From Plumapathes pennacea (Eukaryota; Cnidaria; Anthozoa; Antipatharia; Myriopathidae): a DNA stretch of 64,000 nucleotides. The notes beneath the pieces are model-generated. The model saw only the letters and a list, made by a program, of their open reading frames with translations, did no database searches and had not been told where the DNA came from. This document shows positions 22,623 through 34,071 of the stretch, piece by piece. Every line of letters begins with the position of its first letter. Within the stretch, counting starts at the first letter, position 1. Made by a program: the position numbers and the translations under genes. The stretch spans positions 7,896,001 through 7,960,000 of the forward strand of contig OZ038472.1 in assembly GCA_964036295.1 (NCBI GenBank), written 5' to 3'.

Positions 22623-22790
22623 GCTACCAAGATCCAGGGCACCAAGCAGTATTGGTTCCAGGGACTGCAGGAACTTCAAGCACTGTTTGACCAAAGGGAT
22701 GCCTTACTTTCTTCTTCACTGTCAATGCAGCAGATAACTACTGGCCAGGCCTCCTCATTCCTTATATGGATAAAGTAAACTAATAATAAG

Positions 22791-24890
22791 GTAATGTGGT
22801 TTGGATTTCTGATGCAGCAAATGCTCGCATGATGTCACAGGCCTCCTCATTCCTTTTATCAATTTCTTCTCATTCCAGAGCACAAGCAAGCCAAATCCTT
22901 TGGACCAATGCCTTTAAACCAAGTTGAGGATGTGCCTACTGAAGGTGCAAATTCCATTTAAGTTAAGAAAGAGAATTTCAGCTGTCAGGTGACTGGATGG
23001 CAGGCTGATGCTGCCGTATGTTTAAAAACAGGGAGACTGAGTGGTATGGTCGAATCAGGTACACGTACTACTGAGAAGTTTATACTTTGACACTGTAAAC
23101 TGCATTCAAGATGCTCAAAATGCAATTCAAAAAGGAAAATGGAAAGACAGAAAAAATTGGAAAAAAGAAATCCAATCACCGTATTAACGGGGGTCCTACT
23201 AGTACATTATAATAAATTATTTATTAGGCTTATTAGCAGGTTAATCACTAGGTTTTTAATGTCTTTTAATGTATTAAAATAGCATTGTAACACAGTCCAT
23301 AAGCTGTATAAGCTTCAACTTCCACCATGCTTAAACAAAAGATGTTGTACTGTATTGTATCAACGACCGAGGCGACCATTTCTTCACACACTCAAGCAGT
23401 ATTTACTGGAGCATTGGCATCAACAATTGCACAACCGAGATCATGCCGGGTCCCATGAAAATAATCCAAGAGGTTGTTAAACACCACCAAAAGCCACTGA
23501 CATTGACAAGGTGACTTAACATTCAAACTTGAGCAAAGTTGACTTGCTTGATATGCTGATTTTCCAATTATTCTTCCAGAATGAACTCAGGAACAAATTG
23601 CACACTGTTATCACCAAGTACTGACTGTACACATCGATGCCAACCACGAAAATGACCATGTGCGAACAACTTGCTCACTGCTATGCCAGGCAGTGTCTAT
23701 GCTACAGTGCAACAAGTAAAAATAATATTTTGACAAGTAGCCAACAGGAAAGTTGTCCCCTTGACTCACTGGTCCAACTGAGTGAGTTCTGAGCAAAATC
23801 TGCCAGACCCAAGCTAGCAAACCATTATCATTCCCTGGACTTGTCACCATTTTGCATTAACATGGTCCAACCACCAAAACAAACTCTTAACTCATTTTTC
23901 TTCTTTTTTTTCCCTCTCTTTGGTGCAGTAAATTTTTTTTTTTTTCATAAACATACACCACCAATATTTACAACATACACCTTAAATTCTTATTATCATC
24001 ACTAACCAGCTGCAAAGGCACTATTAGTACAGACTATGTGGCAACTTGTTCACTGCTATCACCAAATACTGACTGTATGACTGTATGCATTATCAATACC
24101 AACTATGGAAACAACCACATGCAAATTGTTTGAAACAACTTGCTGACTGCTATGCAGGAACTGTGTGCTACAACACAACAAGTAAAAATAAATTTGGCAG
24201 GTAGCTGAAAGGCAAGTTTTCGCCATGACTCATTAGTCAAACAGAGTGAGTTGATCATCTACAAAATCTGTCAGCCCCAAGATGGCCAAAGGTCTTCATC
24301 GTGCTCTGGATATGCCAACATACATCAACAACTTCAGTTCTTATGTGACGTGTTAAATTATCAATACAAGCCGAGTGGTTGTCGTATCCATCACCAATCA
24401 CAGATCCAAACCAACGTCATCAAAGCTAACCATGCTTCCTCTGATGCAACATTTTTCCTGTTACCAGAACAGGGTGACAAAATAGGTATGTACCTATTTT
24501 GTACTTTTTGAAATTGTTATTGCTGCCATGAGGTACCACCAGATGCTGGACTCATAATGGGTAATACCTCAAGGAGATTCATATAAGGTTCTCAAACCAG
24601 ATCAGTTTTGTAATTTATGCAAGCTTGTCTGAGACTGCATTTTCTGCTCACTATGTGCTTGCTTGTTAGGGGTACTTACATCTGGGCAGCACTGTATGCA
24701 GCTTAGACAACATCATATTGTCATAGTTGAAATGAATGCTCCTTGTGCCCCCTACCTGAACTGGTTCCTGTCTTGCATCCTGTCCATGTCCTGTTCAATC
24801 CTTTAATTTTCTTTCCCTGCTCTGTCTGCTATCTTGTACTTTTTGTTCGATGATCACCAACAAGATCTAGCTTCTTGTCATTTTGCTTTC
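22791..24890. repeat. no gene; diverged direct duplication of about 230 bp
   Basis: The stretches about 23605-23825 and 24050-24285 share blocks in the same order: TATCACCAA(G/A)TACTGACTGTA, ACAACTTGCT(C/G)ACTGCTATG, CAACAAGTAAAAATAA and GAGTGAGTT. The rest is AT-rich with no supported coding region; further Helitron domains were looked for and not found. Confidence 0.55.
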
Positions 24891-25263
24891 GTCCTTGTGC
24901 ATGTTTGTTATGTTACACCTTTTGAAAAAAATTGATCCATGATTAACTAACCTTGGGATGATTACATAGATCTATTTAGCACAGATACAGTATACATGTA
25001 CTGTTCAATCAAATCAATAATCTAAGCTATTTGCAAAAAGCAGGGAAAAGGACAAATATTGTAGGTCAGTAGCATTGTCCTTGTGCATGTTTGTTATGCT
25101 ACACCTTTTGAAAAAAAAGTGATCCATGATTAACTAACCTCGGGATGATTACATAGATCTATTTAGCACAGATACAGTATACATGTACTGTTCAATCAAA
25201 TCAATAATCTAAGCTATTTGCAAAAAGCAGGGAAAAGGACAAATATTGTAGGTCAGTAGCATT
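24891..25263. repeat. tandem duplication, unit about 186 bp
   Basis: 24891-25076 is repeated at 25077-25263 with only a few differences (for example CCTTGGGATG against CCTCGGGATG). A recent segmental tandem duplication with no coding content. Confidence 0.9.
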
Positions 25264-25454
25264 GAAATAATCATACTATGGAGTACAGCTCAGAGGTAAG
25301 CAAACAACACGCGTTTCAAATATGTTTGATTTGCAGTAAAAACATAATATTTTGAACACAATTTGCTGTTATTCATATATGCAGCTAATGTGCGTTTTCC
25401 TATTGTGCTCTATTGTTTGTGCAAAACAAATCGAACTCAAAACCAAATGGATCA

Positions 25455-26195
25455 TCTACCCCCTCTCCTACCCTCCAAACTCAACCCCCTAATCCCTTGT
25501 GTAACCCAGTCCATTTCAACCTTCCCTTAAACCAGCATATACCTCAGCAGGAGGCATGATTGATAGGGCTGAAGTGAAGGTGAAGATGCAACACAGATGG
25601 ATGTCAAAACAGGGTGAGCATCTGACCTTGCCAACAATCTACGTTCAGTCACATTGGAACCCACTACCTCATCTAGCTGCCCAATTCCCAAATTTTAATA
25701 AGCAGGAATGCCTTAGTAGCCCTCAGGATGAGAAGATAGATGGTAATGCTGTTTCAGTGATGCAAGAGACTGGACACAATTATCCCAAAACATTTAACTT
25801 CACCATAAGCACCTAGTTCCAGTGAATTGGGTGTTATACTTAACTAAAACAACCCAAGTCTCTAGTCCTAACCTTAACCCTAACCCTAAGTCCTAAGTCC
25901 TAAGTCCTAACCCTAACCCTAACCAATCTCCCTGTCTACCAAACCTAGTCCTAGCCCCTTCCCTAACTCCTAGAGCAAAGCAGTAGGTTTCAAAGTGACT
26001 GAACGTGGGTAATTGGCAAGGGCGGATGCTCACCCTAATCCAATCATTGACATTCATCTGTGTTGTGTCTTTGCTTCCGCTTTAGCCCAATCACTCATGT
26101 CTGCTGAGATTTATGTTGATCTGGAGGAAGGTTGAAAGCGACTGGGTTACACAAGTGATTAGGAGATGGGGGAGGGAGGATGGGGTAGGGAATGG
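25455..26195. repeat. fold-back element: inverted arms around telomere-like repeats
   Basis: Left arm about 25455-25690 and right arm about 25970-26195 are diverged reverse complements. Matching landmarks include CTTGTGTAACCCAGTC, TTTCAACCTTCC, ACACAGATG(G/A)ATGTCAA, GGGTGAGCATC and ACGTTCAGTCAC. The loop holds the telomere-like run at 25866-25925. Confidence 0.75.
25866..25925. repeat. interstitial telomere-like (CCCTAA)n block
   Basis: AACCTTAACCCTAACCCTAA, then three AGTCCTA variants, then ACCCTAACCCTAACC. CCCTAA is the C-strand form of the animal telomere repeat TTAGGG. The block is only about 60 bp and mixed with variants, so it is an internal relic or insertion, not a chromosome end. 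Confidence 0.85.
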
Positions 26196-26269
26196 TAGTT
26201 AAGTCAGTCAAGTCAAGTAAGTTATCTGTTGTCATGTGGTCATTTCTTTGCAAACCCACCGATGTATGC

Positions 26270-26590
26270 AACAATCATCCCAGTCCCCCTCTTAGGACCA
26301 GTATACCCCATCTAACCTAACCCTTGGCACATAATCCTCCCTGCATTCTCCCCTACTGTACTCCTTCATCCCTAATTCCCCTACATTTGATTCCATTCCC
26401 TCTTCTCCAACATTCTCCTTTGTTCCCTCCCTCCTCATAGTCTCTTGTTTTCCCTTCCTGTGTAGTTTTCCTTACTTTCCCTTCCTCCTGCTCTCTTACT
26501 TTACCTCCCTATCATACAGTACTTTCTTACATTACTTCCCCTACTTTGTCTTTAATTTCCCTTCCCCTACTTCAAAGGCCGCCCACTGAT
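26270..26590. repeat. pyrimidine-rich tract on the + strand
   Basis: About 300 bp made largely of CCCCTACT, TTCCCT and TCCTCC blocks with few purines. Low-complexity sequence, no gene. Confidence 0.7.
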
Positions 26591-28508
26591 GCCCAGGTAC
26601 AGTATGAAGGGCTCACCAAAAAAGTCATCTCAAGCATTAAATCTTGAGGACACACACAACCTCCAGAATTACCATTTCAACCCAGCACTGTAACTGACTT
26701 CGGCAGTGTGTATCTTTTGGGAAGAACAGGAAGCGGCTGGCAGCAGAGCTACAGAAAACTGAAGATCATTTTTAAGCTGTGTTGACTCTTTCACTACCAA
26801 TGTGACTTTGAATTACATTACAGTACTTCTGAAATATCAAATGAAATGTGAAGGTGTGATCACTCAAATGAGCTCTCAAAATACACATATTTGGGGTAGT
26901 TAAACCAGTTTGTTGCAATAACCTATGAAATATAATCCACAAAAAATCAATTAAGTTGTATGCAGATTGATTTGAGGTACTGTAACCATATGGAGCACTT
27001 TCAGGTGAATGTTGAAAACCAAAACCGAAGCAATCACAGAGCCAATCAATGAGGCAAGCAAAAACATGTCGGACCAATTAGAAGTACTGTACGAGCAAAA
27101 CCAAAAACCAAGTAATTGAGATTGGCTTTCTATCTAATCAGCAGTGTGAGAACATGCCATCACCACTCGCTTTCTTGTATGAGAATATCGCAACCAGGTT
27201 TTGCTTTTGCTTTTGATTGGTCAAGAATGTTTCTATACTTGTCAGGACCAATCGGAAAACATAACAAATGCAAAACCAAAGCAATCACATGATTACTACA
27301 TACTTTCGACAGTCTTGCAAAACTGGCTCTATTCAATGTGTTTCCAATTTCATGGGAGCCAACTCCACAATATAAGATCACTGGGCCAATGACCGACTCA
27401 TGTACGTTTTGTTTTTTATTAAACAGCTTAGGCTGCGTTTTTTTAATACAACAGCAAAAATATGGAATTTCCAATGTCTGCACATTCTTTTGAATGTTGC
27501 TTCCCCAATGCTGTACATCAGATAACACATGTGTGATCGAGAATTCAAAATAGTATGGTCTAAATATAAAAAACAAAGAAAGAAATTGGACTCAACTGCT
27601 CATAGAAAAGTGAAATTTGGAGGAAAAGAGGTAATTGCATATGATAGTGCACAAGGTACCATAATCAAAGTGATTGAGGCAAGAAGATGTGATAAACCAC
27701 TTGTACTATACCGGGGTCTAAAGTTCCATCTTTCCTGGTATAATGCAGGTCAAGCACTACCCAAGGCAGGTACATTTTTGTTCACTGCTGATTAAAAACA
27801 GAAACAAAAACAAAAACAAAAAACAAAAAACAAAAAAATAGTTCTATTACAGTATAGCAGAAACATACTGTATCACTCTCCAGCATGTTCTTCACCTCCA
27901 TTAAATCAAATACCTGCACTATAAAAGGGCAAGCCCCGCCTCTTTGGACATCATTTTTGACTCACGGATATGCGTAGCATATTTGCTGTCTACATGTACA
28001 TTCTGTCACTTGCTCGCTCACTCACTCGATGAGTTAAACTTTTGGTGCGGTTCCCAAGCCATCGTTTTGTGTAATGTGATTATGGCGGTCGACTACTGAG
28101 ACGCTGAAATCGGTTTATTCTTAATTCTGTTTTACCATCAAGTTTTAACAGACGCTCCTTCTCCATTCTCGTTACAAAATATCCATATTTAAGTCGAGTT
28201 ATTTTATTGACAGATTTTGTATGTTTATGCAGCTTCCCATGATCTTTGCCCTAATCCAATTAGTAATCAGACAATATAAAGAACCCTTAGTCACGCACCC
28301 AAACATCCTTGCTCGTTGCGTGCATTACAGTTGAGTTCTCGGACCTAAATGTTTGTGGTTTAAAGATGTGTATCGAAAAAACCATCCGCAAGCCGGCCAT
28401 TGCCCCTTGTTCACATCAAGCTGCACGCACGTGCACTCACAGCGCGCGTTCGTTCGTACATTTGGCGCCCAAAATAAACCCAAAATTCACTGTGACCGCT
28501 ATGGATCA
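26591..28508. other. no recognised gene; R3 repeat and low-complexity runs
   Basis: An ORF at 27529-27795 (88 codons, lysine-rich start) has no family I recognise. Right after it, 27797-27838, is an (A)nC run of the CAAAAA type. 27960-28070 is the R3 repeat (inverted relative at 13.2 kb). ATTGGTC/GACCAAT-containing repeats near 27.2 kb recur near 40.7 kb. Confidence 0.45.
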
Positions 28509-28750
28509 GGGCCCGGTTTTTCAAAGCACGATTAGGCTAATCCTGGATTAGATGTAAACTTTCTTGTCATTTATAAGCCAGAAAAACGCAAAAGTTTCGT
28601 CCACAACGACTTTCTTGATAACGTTGTAAGCTGGAGCAAGCTTTTTAATCCATCTTCGAACAAAATCCTGCAGTATATTGGCAGAGAGGTCGGGAGAAAG
28701 AATTTCGTTAATCCTGGATTAGCTTAATCGGCTTTCGAAAAACCGGGCCC
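28509..28750. mobile_element. MITE with GGGCCCGG termini, copy 1
   Basis: 242 bp with near-perfect inverted ends: GGGCCCGGTTTTTCAAAGC at the left and GCTTTCGAAAAACCGGGCCC at the right, continuing inward with TAATCC/GGATTA palindromes. A second copy, 241 bp, is at 40417-40657. No clear target duplication is visible. Non-coding. Confidence 0.85.
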
Positions 28751-29210
28751 AGAGCACAAAGACTCGGTTCATTTGGTTTGTCGTTCAGCAGAGGTTTAAG
28801 CTCACGTTAAATTTCGACAGGCGGCCTGACGAGTACTGACGAAGTTGAAAGCTTTCCATACACACTTTCAAGAAACATTGCATTTAAGTTTCATAAAAAC
28901 ATGAATTCAACTCACCGAAACGTCGCCCGCAACACGAGGAACTGCTTCAAGAACCCCAATCTCCAATCTCGTACCCAGACTCTTCCGCTGTCTTACGGCG
29001 CATGCTCGACGAAAACGAAAGACTCTGGAACGGACCAATTTTTAGGCTATCCTGATTGGTTATTTCAAACAATACGACCGGAATATCAGCCGGAATAGTA
29101 AACCAGCGGGCAAACATGGCGGAGTTTTTCACCGGGAACGATGAAGTTTGCAGGCACCCAGTTGATTGCATCTGCATCAGGAAGCGAATATAACCAGATA
29201 CAGCAGTTAA

Positions 29211-29742
29211 GGTGATTCCCTAGTTTTGCATTGCGCATCTTTAGTGCGCACAACACTTTTGAGATGGTGGACATTAAGAACCACCGAAATTTCAAGATCG
29301 AAAGTTCTTTATACTCGTTACGCAAATAAGTCTTATTTTTTGTCGTTCCTTGTGGAAGCAGCCACCTTGAAAGTTGAAACTCGTCCCAGTCCCCTCTCGG
29401 AAAGACTATTTTGAAGTGAATTCGCCCTTTCCTGGATAATTGCGCAAAAATGAGCATGGTGACCCCCCTTTTTTATTTCATGTATTTTAAGAAAATACGA
29501 CTCCCCATGATATATCCAAATTTAAACAAAAATTCTTTACTCAATTTTGAAGTACTATCATTGAATCACTATTACAATATGTTTTTAGGCATTTCAGTGC
29601 AAGCGTGTAGATGATCAAATTGCCTATTATTTCATGGTGACCCCCTATTTTTATTTTATTTTTTTAATGTACTAGAAGTAATTAATAATTGTGCAAAGTT
29701 TTAAGAAAATTCAATTACTATTTCTTTTTCGATGGAATCACC
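29211..29742. mobile_element. TTAA-type non-autonomous DNA transposon
   Basis: 532 bp bounded by TIRs GGTGATTCC and GGAATCACC and flanked on both sides by TTAA (29207-29210, 29743-29746). TTAA duplications are characteristic of piggyBac and Kolobok superfamilies. The interior contains a repeated ATGGTGACCCCC motif and no transposase. Confidence 0.8.
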
Positions 29743-30313
29743 TTAACTAGACGCAACTTGACCCAATGATGGCTTTGTAACCAAATTCTGGCCTTGTTGT
29801 ACTTAAACGTCACATCGCGATCGAGCGCTGTTTGACAGGAGCATAAGATGGCTGAGCCTGTTCCTAGTTATTTGTAATAAAACGTCTAAATGTTAAAAAA
29901 TTAGCAAAATCTCTTATATCCATGGGCAGATTATTCCATTCTGTGGCAGCAAATATAAGTTAACCTTGTGAGTTGATAAGTTAGCCTTTTAGTTAGTCTT
30001 TGAGAAGAGCTTTCATTACATTGGCCAAAGAGTTTGAGAAAGAGAATTTGGTTAATATTGTGGACTAGCTTTAGCACTAGGCCCAACAATTTTCATGGTG
30101 ACAAGGGAAAAATTTTAGCGCCATACATTACAAGCATAGGATATGAAGGGGGATATCCATTGGAGCTCAGTCCCACTCCCTCTGAATTTCTGTTTCTGGG
30201 GTTTCATGAGTTTTTAGTGCTCCCCCTCAAATGTGCATCCCCTCCCTGCCTCACTCTAAAAAAATATATGAAGAATATGGTAATACTACATCAGGCTAAC
30301 ACTACTGCAGTTG
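29743..30313. other. no gene recognised
   Basis: Unremarkable sequence ending in the first copy of the 13-bp duplication (30301-30313) that flanks the Penelope-like insertion. Confidence 0.5.
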
Positions 30314-31266
30314 GCAAATGGTTTGAACCCAGGAGTGTGAACAGTAGGTTGGTTGTGATCGTCCGGGTTAGAGTAGTCTCCAGAAAGACTGTTGTTGGTG
30401 ACTGACGTTTCGACTACCTGAGCGGAAGTCATCTTCAGAGTCAAGTGAAAAGTATTCGTCAGATGGCGGAATATATGTCTCTGGTTGTAGAAGTGATTGG
30501 TCCGTTATGTCGGTCTATGGTTGGTCGAGTCGGCTTGGTTGTGTTTCGTTATTGGTCAGTTGATGTTCTTTTGTCCTGTTGATTAGTCTATTGTTCGTTC
30601 GGTTGCGTTTGATGTCATCTATCAGTCGTTTGTAAGGTGCCGGTAGTTGTTGACATCTGTTGAGAGGTTTCCGTTCTAAGTTTGTGTACCAGCTTTCCAG
30701 TGTATCTTGTACTGACTGCAAAGCCACCTACATCGGTGAAACTGGCAGAAACCTGAACACGAGACTTACTGAACACAAACGAGCTACCAGAAACGGCGAC
30801 ATCAGAAATCACATTTCTGAACACCACCGACAGACTAAACACGACATCAACTGGGACTCTGCTGAATGCATCAGCCACAGTACCAACTACTACCAACGAC
30901 TTACACTGGAAAGCTGGTACACAAACTTAGAACGGAAACCTCTCAACAGATGTCAACAACTACCGGCACCTTACAAACGACTGATAGATGACATCAAACG
31001 CAACCGAACGAACAATAGACTAATCAACAGGACAAAAGAACATCAACTGACCAATAACGAAACACAACCAAGCCGACTCGACCAACCATAGACCGACATA
31101 ACGGACCAATCACTTCTACAACCAGAGACATATATTCCGCCATCTGACGAATACTTTTCACTTGACTCTGAAGATGACTTCCGCTCAGGTAGTCGAAACG
31201 TCAGTCACCAACAACAGTCTTTCTGGAGACTACTCTAACCCGGACGATCACAACCAACCTACATGT
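30314..31266 (+). mobile_element. hairpin-shaped Penelope-like element insertion
   Basis: Two 361-bp arms, 30344-30704 and 30902-31262, are reverse complements with no difference noticed. They surround a unique 197-bp core. The core plus right arm encode the end of a Penelope-like protein, and the left arm is an antisense copy of the terminal 361 bp. The direct repeat ACTACTGCAGTTG at 30301-30313 and 31267-31279 looks like a 13-bp target duplication for the whole structure. RT is absent, so this is a 5'-truncated, inverted insertion. Confidence 0.85.
30705..31091 (+). pseudogene. Penelope-like GIY-YIG endonuclease domain fragment
   Basis: Reads CTDCKATYIGETGRNLNTRL, then EHKRATRNGDIRNHISEHH, HDINWDSAECI and ESWYTNLERKPLN. 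This is the C-terminal GIY-YIG nuclease that Penelope-like elements carry after the RT, with YIGETGRNLNTR the diagnostic block. The first strand (GIY/VY part) is cut off at the junction with the inverted arm. The open frame starting at 30660 takes its first residues from the antisense arm and is therefore artificial. On the minus strand the left arm encodes the same 70 C-terminal residues. In intact elements the domain nicks target DNA for target-primed reverse transcription; this fragment cannot act alone. Confidence 0.8.
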
Positions 31267-31279
31267 ACTACTGCAGTTG

Positions 31280-32902
31280 TTGTACAACTTGTATCTGTTT
31301 AAAATTTCAGGTGGTTAATGTTCAGGTTAGACCTCTCCTCTTCTAATTTGTAACTCATCACAGGACCAAACATTTTTTAAACTGTGTCTGCAAAACCTTG
31401 TGGAAGTCAGTAATCACCATAAAATAATATAGACAATTTTCTTAAGGTGTACCATGCTGTGTGGGTTTTGCAAACAATATCTTCCTTTGTGCCACCAGTT
31501 CGTGTGGTTGGAAATTCTTGAAGGACTTTTATTGTCAGGTTTGGGTGGTGATCAATAGAGGTCTTTCACAGCCTGGGAAAGCGCTGTGACCTGCTGTATT
31601 TTTCACTTCAACTCTTGTTCAGTGTTGGGATAAAAATCTCACTTGTCACAAGTAAAGGATGTTTTTCTCGTGTACAGTAGAATTTTGTTTCCTGCAGCCC
31701 ACTCTAATTTGTTGTAAAGTTTTTTTGCAATTGAAAACTAGGAAACGAAAGTTTGAATTTCATGCATCACATTGTGAAAAGTAGCACACAAAAGACATCA
31801 ATGTGAAACCAACCCCATAACAGTTTGTATGTTGTGCTGCCTACATGGGGTCTTTGCACGGGAACTGGCATGAGCTTCAAAACGAGGCTGTTCTGGCAAA
31901 ACTTAGAATGAAAAAAATCAAACATGTGCATCTTCTCTGTAGACACCTTGGTGCTTTAAAGTGATAAAAAACTCTCGTTTCATGGCTGTCAGATTTCGTG
32001 CAAGGTTAGCCTCACTTTGAATCCAAGATACAGTAGTGTCACTGTGTAATGAGCAAATTGCAGCCCCTGTCTCATTTTTGTTATTTCAATTTCTCATTCT
32101 CTGGTGTCCTATATACATTGTAGGATTCTCATATTTTTAGGTTATGGTTACATTACCCTTCCAGCTAATGCAGTAGGCCATGATCCATTTGACATTGTAA
32201 AACTTTGCATTTTTACTATGCACAGTAAGCTCAGGGAAGAATATCAGCTGTTTGCTATCATGTCATGGTTATAATAGTTATTATATTAGGGTTATATTAT
32301 AGTCTCACTTACATAGCATAGTTCTTTGATCATCTTGAGCATACCATCATTATTTTATGAGGAAATATTTCCTTGTCACGGTAATGCTGACATGACGCTC
32401 TGACAGTGTGAGGCCATGAAGTCATTAACAGTTTTCTTTCAAAAATGGTACAGTACTGGTACAGTATTGGTGGAGTACTGTAAAGTACTGTAACTAGTAT
32501 ATTTTTGAAGCTACAGGTATATGTGCATAATACAATAGCATCTATGCCAGCATAATCTCATTAGGTCATTAAATTATCCCCCTCTGAGCACATTTTATTA
32601 AGTGACAAAAACTACTGAAGGGGGGATGGGCACAAAGTGTTAATCCAAATAAGAGCTGCCGTGGTACAGGACCTTTGAGAAAGTTTGTGGTTTATACTGA
32701 CTCTCTCACACGCATAACTCAATGGCGGCTGATTGCCAGTGAGCTTGTGCCAATTCTTTGGTTATATTTGGCACTTGCTCCCCTTTCAGCCCCTTGGCTG
32801 ACATACTGCATCCACACATTGCCACAGCATCTGGCAGACAGGTGACACAGATTCACATTAGAAGATTCACATTAGAATGACATTTCCGGATGGGGCGCCA
32901 AC
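31280..32902. other. no gene recognised
   Basis: AT-rich sequence with short ORFs only. No repeat to other parts of the window was noticed. Confidence 0.45.
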
Positions 32903-32956
32903 ATGGCAAATACAGTCGCTCACGAAAAAATGAACGTAATGAATGTTATGTCAAAG
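32903..32956 (+). CDS. possible orphan first coding exon
   Basis: GCGCCAACATGGCAAATAC gives an ATG in a favourable context. The 18 codons MANTVAHEKMNVMNVMSK end exactly at a strong donor AAG|GTAAGC in phase 0. No matching downstream exon was identified, so this may be chance or the start of an unrecognised gene. Confidence 0.2.
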
Positions 32957-33384
32957 GTAAGCACATTCAGTTCTAAGTTTCTTGTGTTTACTGATATGTT
33001 TGTTCAAGCGGGTTTTGTTGCTTGTCTGTCTAAGAGAAGGGGAGCAGAACTTTAAAGATATAACTAAAAGACAGGAAATCTTACCGTTAATCATTTTCGC
33101 CACTGTTCAAAGAACACAACAAACAAGTCTGTTTAGGAGACTGTGTTATGAAACTAATGCTGCAGAAATTTACATAACAATTATTGAAATATTTTGGCAA
33201 GCTGTACCTTGTGCGTCGATCAGCTCAAAATAATATAATATACTGTCAAGCTTTATTAGTTTTGGTAAAATCACAGTTTAGCGATCGAGCTATATTCTCC
33301 ATACTAATCCCTTATGATGACCCACACAATTGGGCCGCCTGTGGTGTGATATTTAAGAAATATATAACGTGCTCCCGCGTTATA

Positions 33385-33520
33385 TAACCTCATCTAAACA
33401 CAGGGAAATTGGGAGAACACGAGAGTAGCGTAAGGAAACCAAGAGGTCGCCAAGTGGTTTCCCGCTACTCGAGCGCTCTTCCAACTTCCCAAGTGTTTAG
33501 ATGAGGCTAGTATATTACAT
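33385..33520. repeat. palindromic repeat with CTCATCTAAACAC ends (R4 family)
   Basis: CCTCATCTAAACAC at the left and GTGTTTAGATGAGG at the right enclose GAGAGTAGCG and CGCTACTCGAG. A related half-copy lies at 55282-55375 (CCTCATCTAAACACGCGGGA). Confidence 0.65.
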
Positions 33521-33670
33521 GGGAACATGTTAAATATTTCTTTTATTAAATAATTGGTCAATAAAATACATCACGTATCACCTGAGTGTCTAATATACTC
33601 TCATCTTATATGGTTATTTAGCCAATCAGGGCACGCATAGTAGAATAGTTATTTTATAATATTGCAAGTA

Positions 33671-33841
33671 CAGTGGAACCCAATAATACGGCTACTACAT
33701 CAGGACATTAAAATCTGGCCATAATAACAGGGTGGCCATATTAACAGGGTTTTCAGATAAGAAAATGACTCAGCATTTGTTCCGTAGGACAAAAAAATAG
33801 TGGTCGTAATAATGGGGTGGCCATTAGGCAGGGTTCCACTA
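33671..33841. mobile_element. mariner-like MITE (CAGTGGAACC termini, TA duplication)
   Basis: 171 bp from CAGTGGAACCC to GGGTTCCACTA, with TA on each side (33669-33670, 33842-33843). CAGTGGAACC ends with TA target sites are typical of Tc1/mariner-derived MITEs. Non-coding. Confidence 0.7.
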
Positions 33842-33982
33842 TATCTTCATGTACGCCTTGAGGACCTACATGAGTCCTTTAATGGCTCTCAGAAGACCTG
33901 ATCTGACCTACGTGTATCCACTGATTGATATGCCGAAGCTGTGTGACTGCAGTCCCTCTTCAGTGAGAATTCTGAATTGGAG

Positions 33983-34037
33983 GGAGGCAGTGTGGCCAAG
34001 CAGTGAGGGTGCCGGACGTAAAATCTGGAAGTCCCAG

Positions 34038-34071
<34 letters not shown>

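Larger units (their letters stand above)
14538..22790 (+). pseudogene. Helitron Rep/helicase N-terminal region, split by a BEL/Pao insertion
   Basis: Part 1 (14538-14834): RLKANNPYYKDIVIDHNSL, the region before the Helitron_like_N domain. Part 2 (14840-15195, frame shifted): a PALPIWEK remnant of the FPTLFPYG motif, then NSFKHLIKYADK, WRFASHTQFPYWALNMKHRH, ATIYLKQHPEDANLTIEELR and LINRVQMYAT. Part 3, after the retrotransposon (22623-22790): ATKIQGTKQYWFQGLQELQA, then in a shifted frame FFFTVNAADNYWPGL. Joined at the duplicated GCTAC, the reading VQMYATKIQGTKQYW is exactly the conserved Helitron text. The HUH nuclease and helicase parts are not recognisable downstream. There are several frameshifts and stops, so the copy was already damaged or has decayed since. 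Confidence 0.75.

Noticed and set aside
25866-25925. chromosome end
   Set aside because: Telomere-like run is only about 60 bp, mixed with variants, and ordinary sequence continues on both sides.
29115-29195. ATG in a good context (MAEFFTGNDEVCRHPVDCIC)
   Set aside because: Short frame ends at a stop without a clear donor; too little to call an exon.
33983-34070. functional tRNA gene
   Set aside because: Boxes are present but the stems do not pair as a tRNA and the sequence continues into a SINE body.
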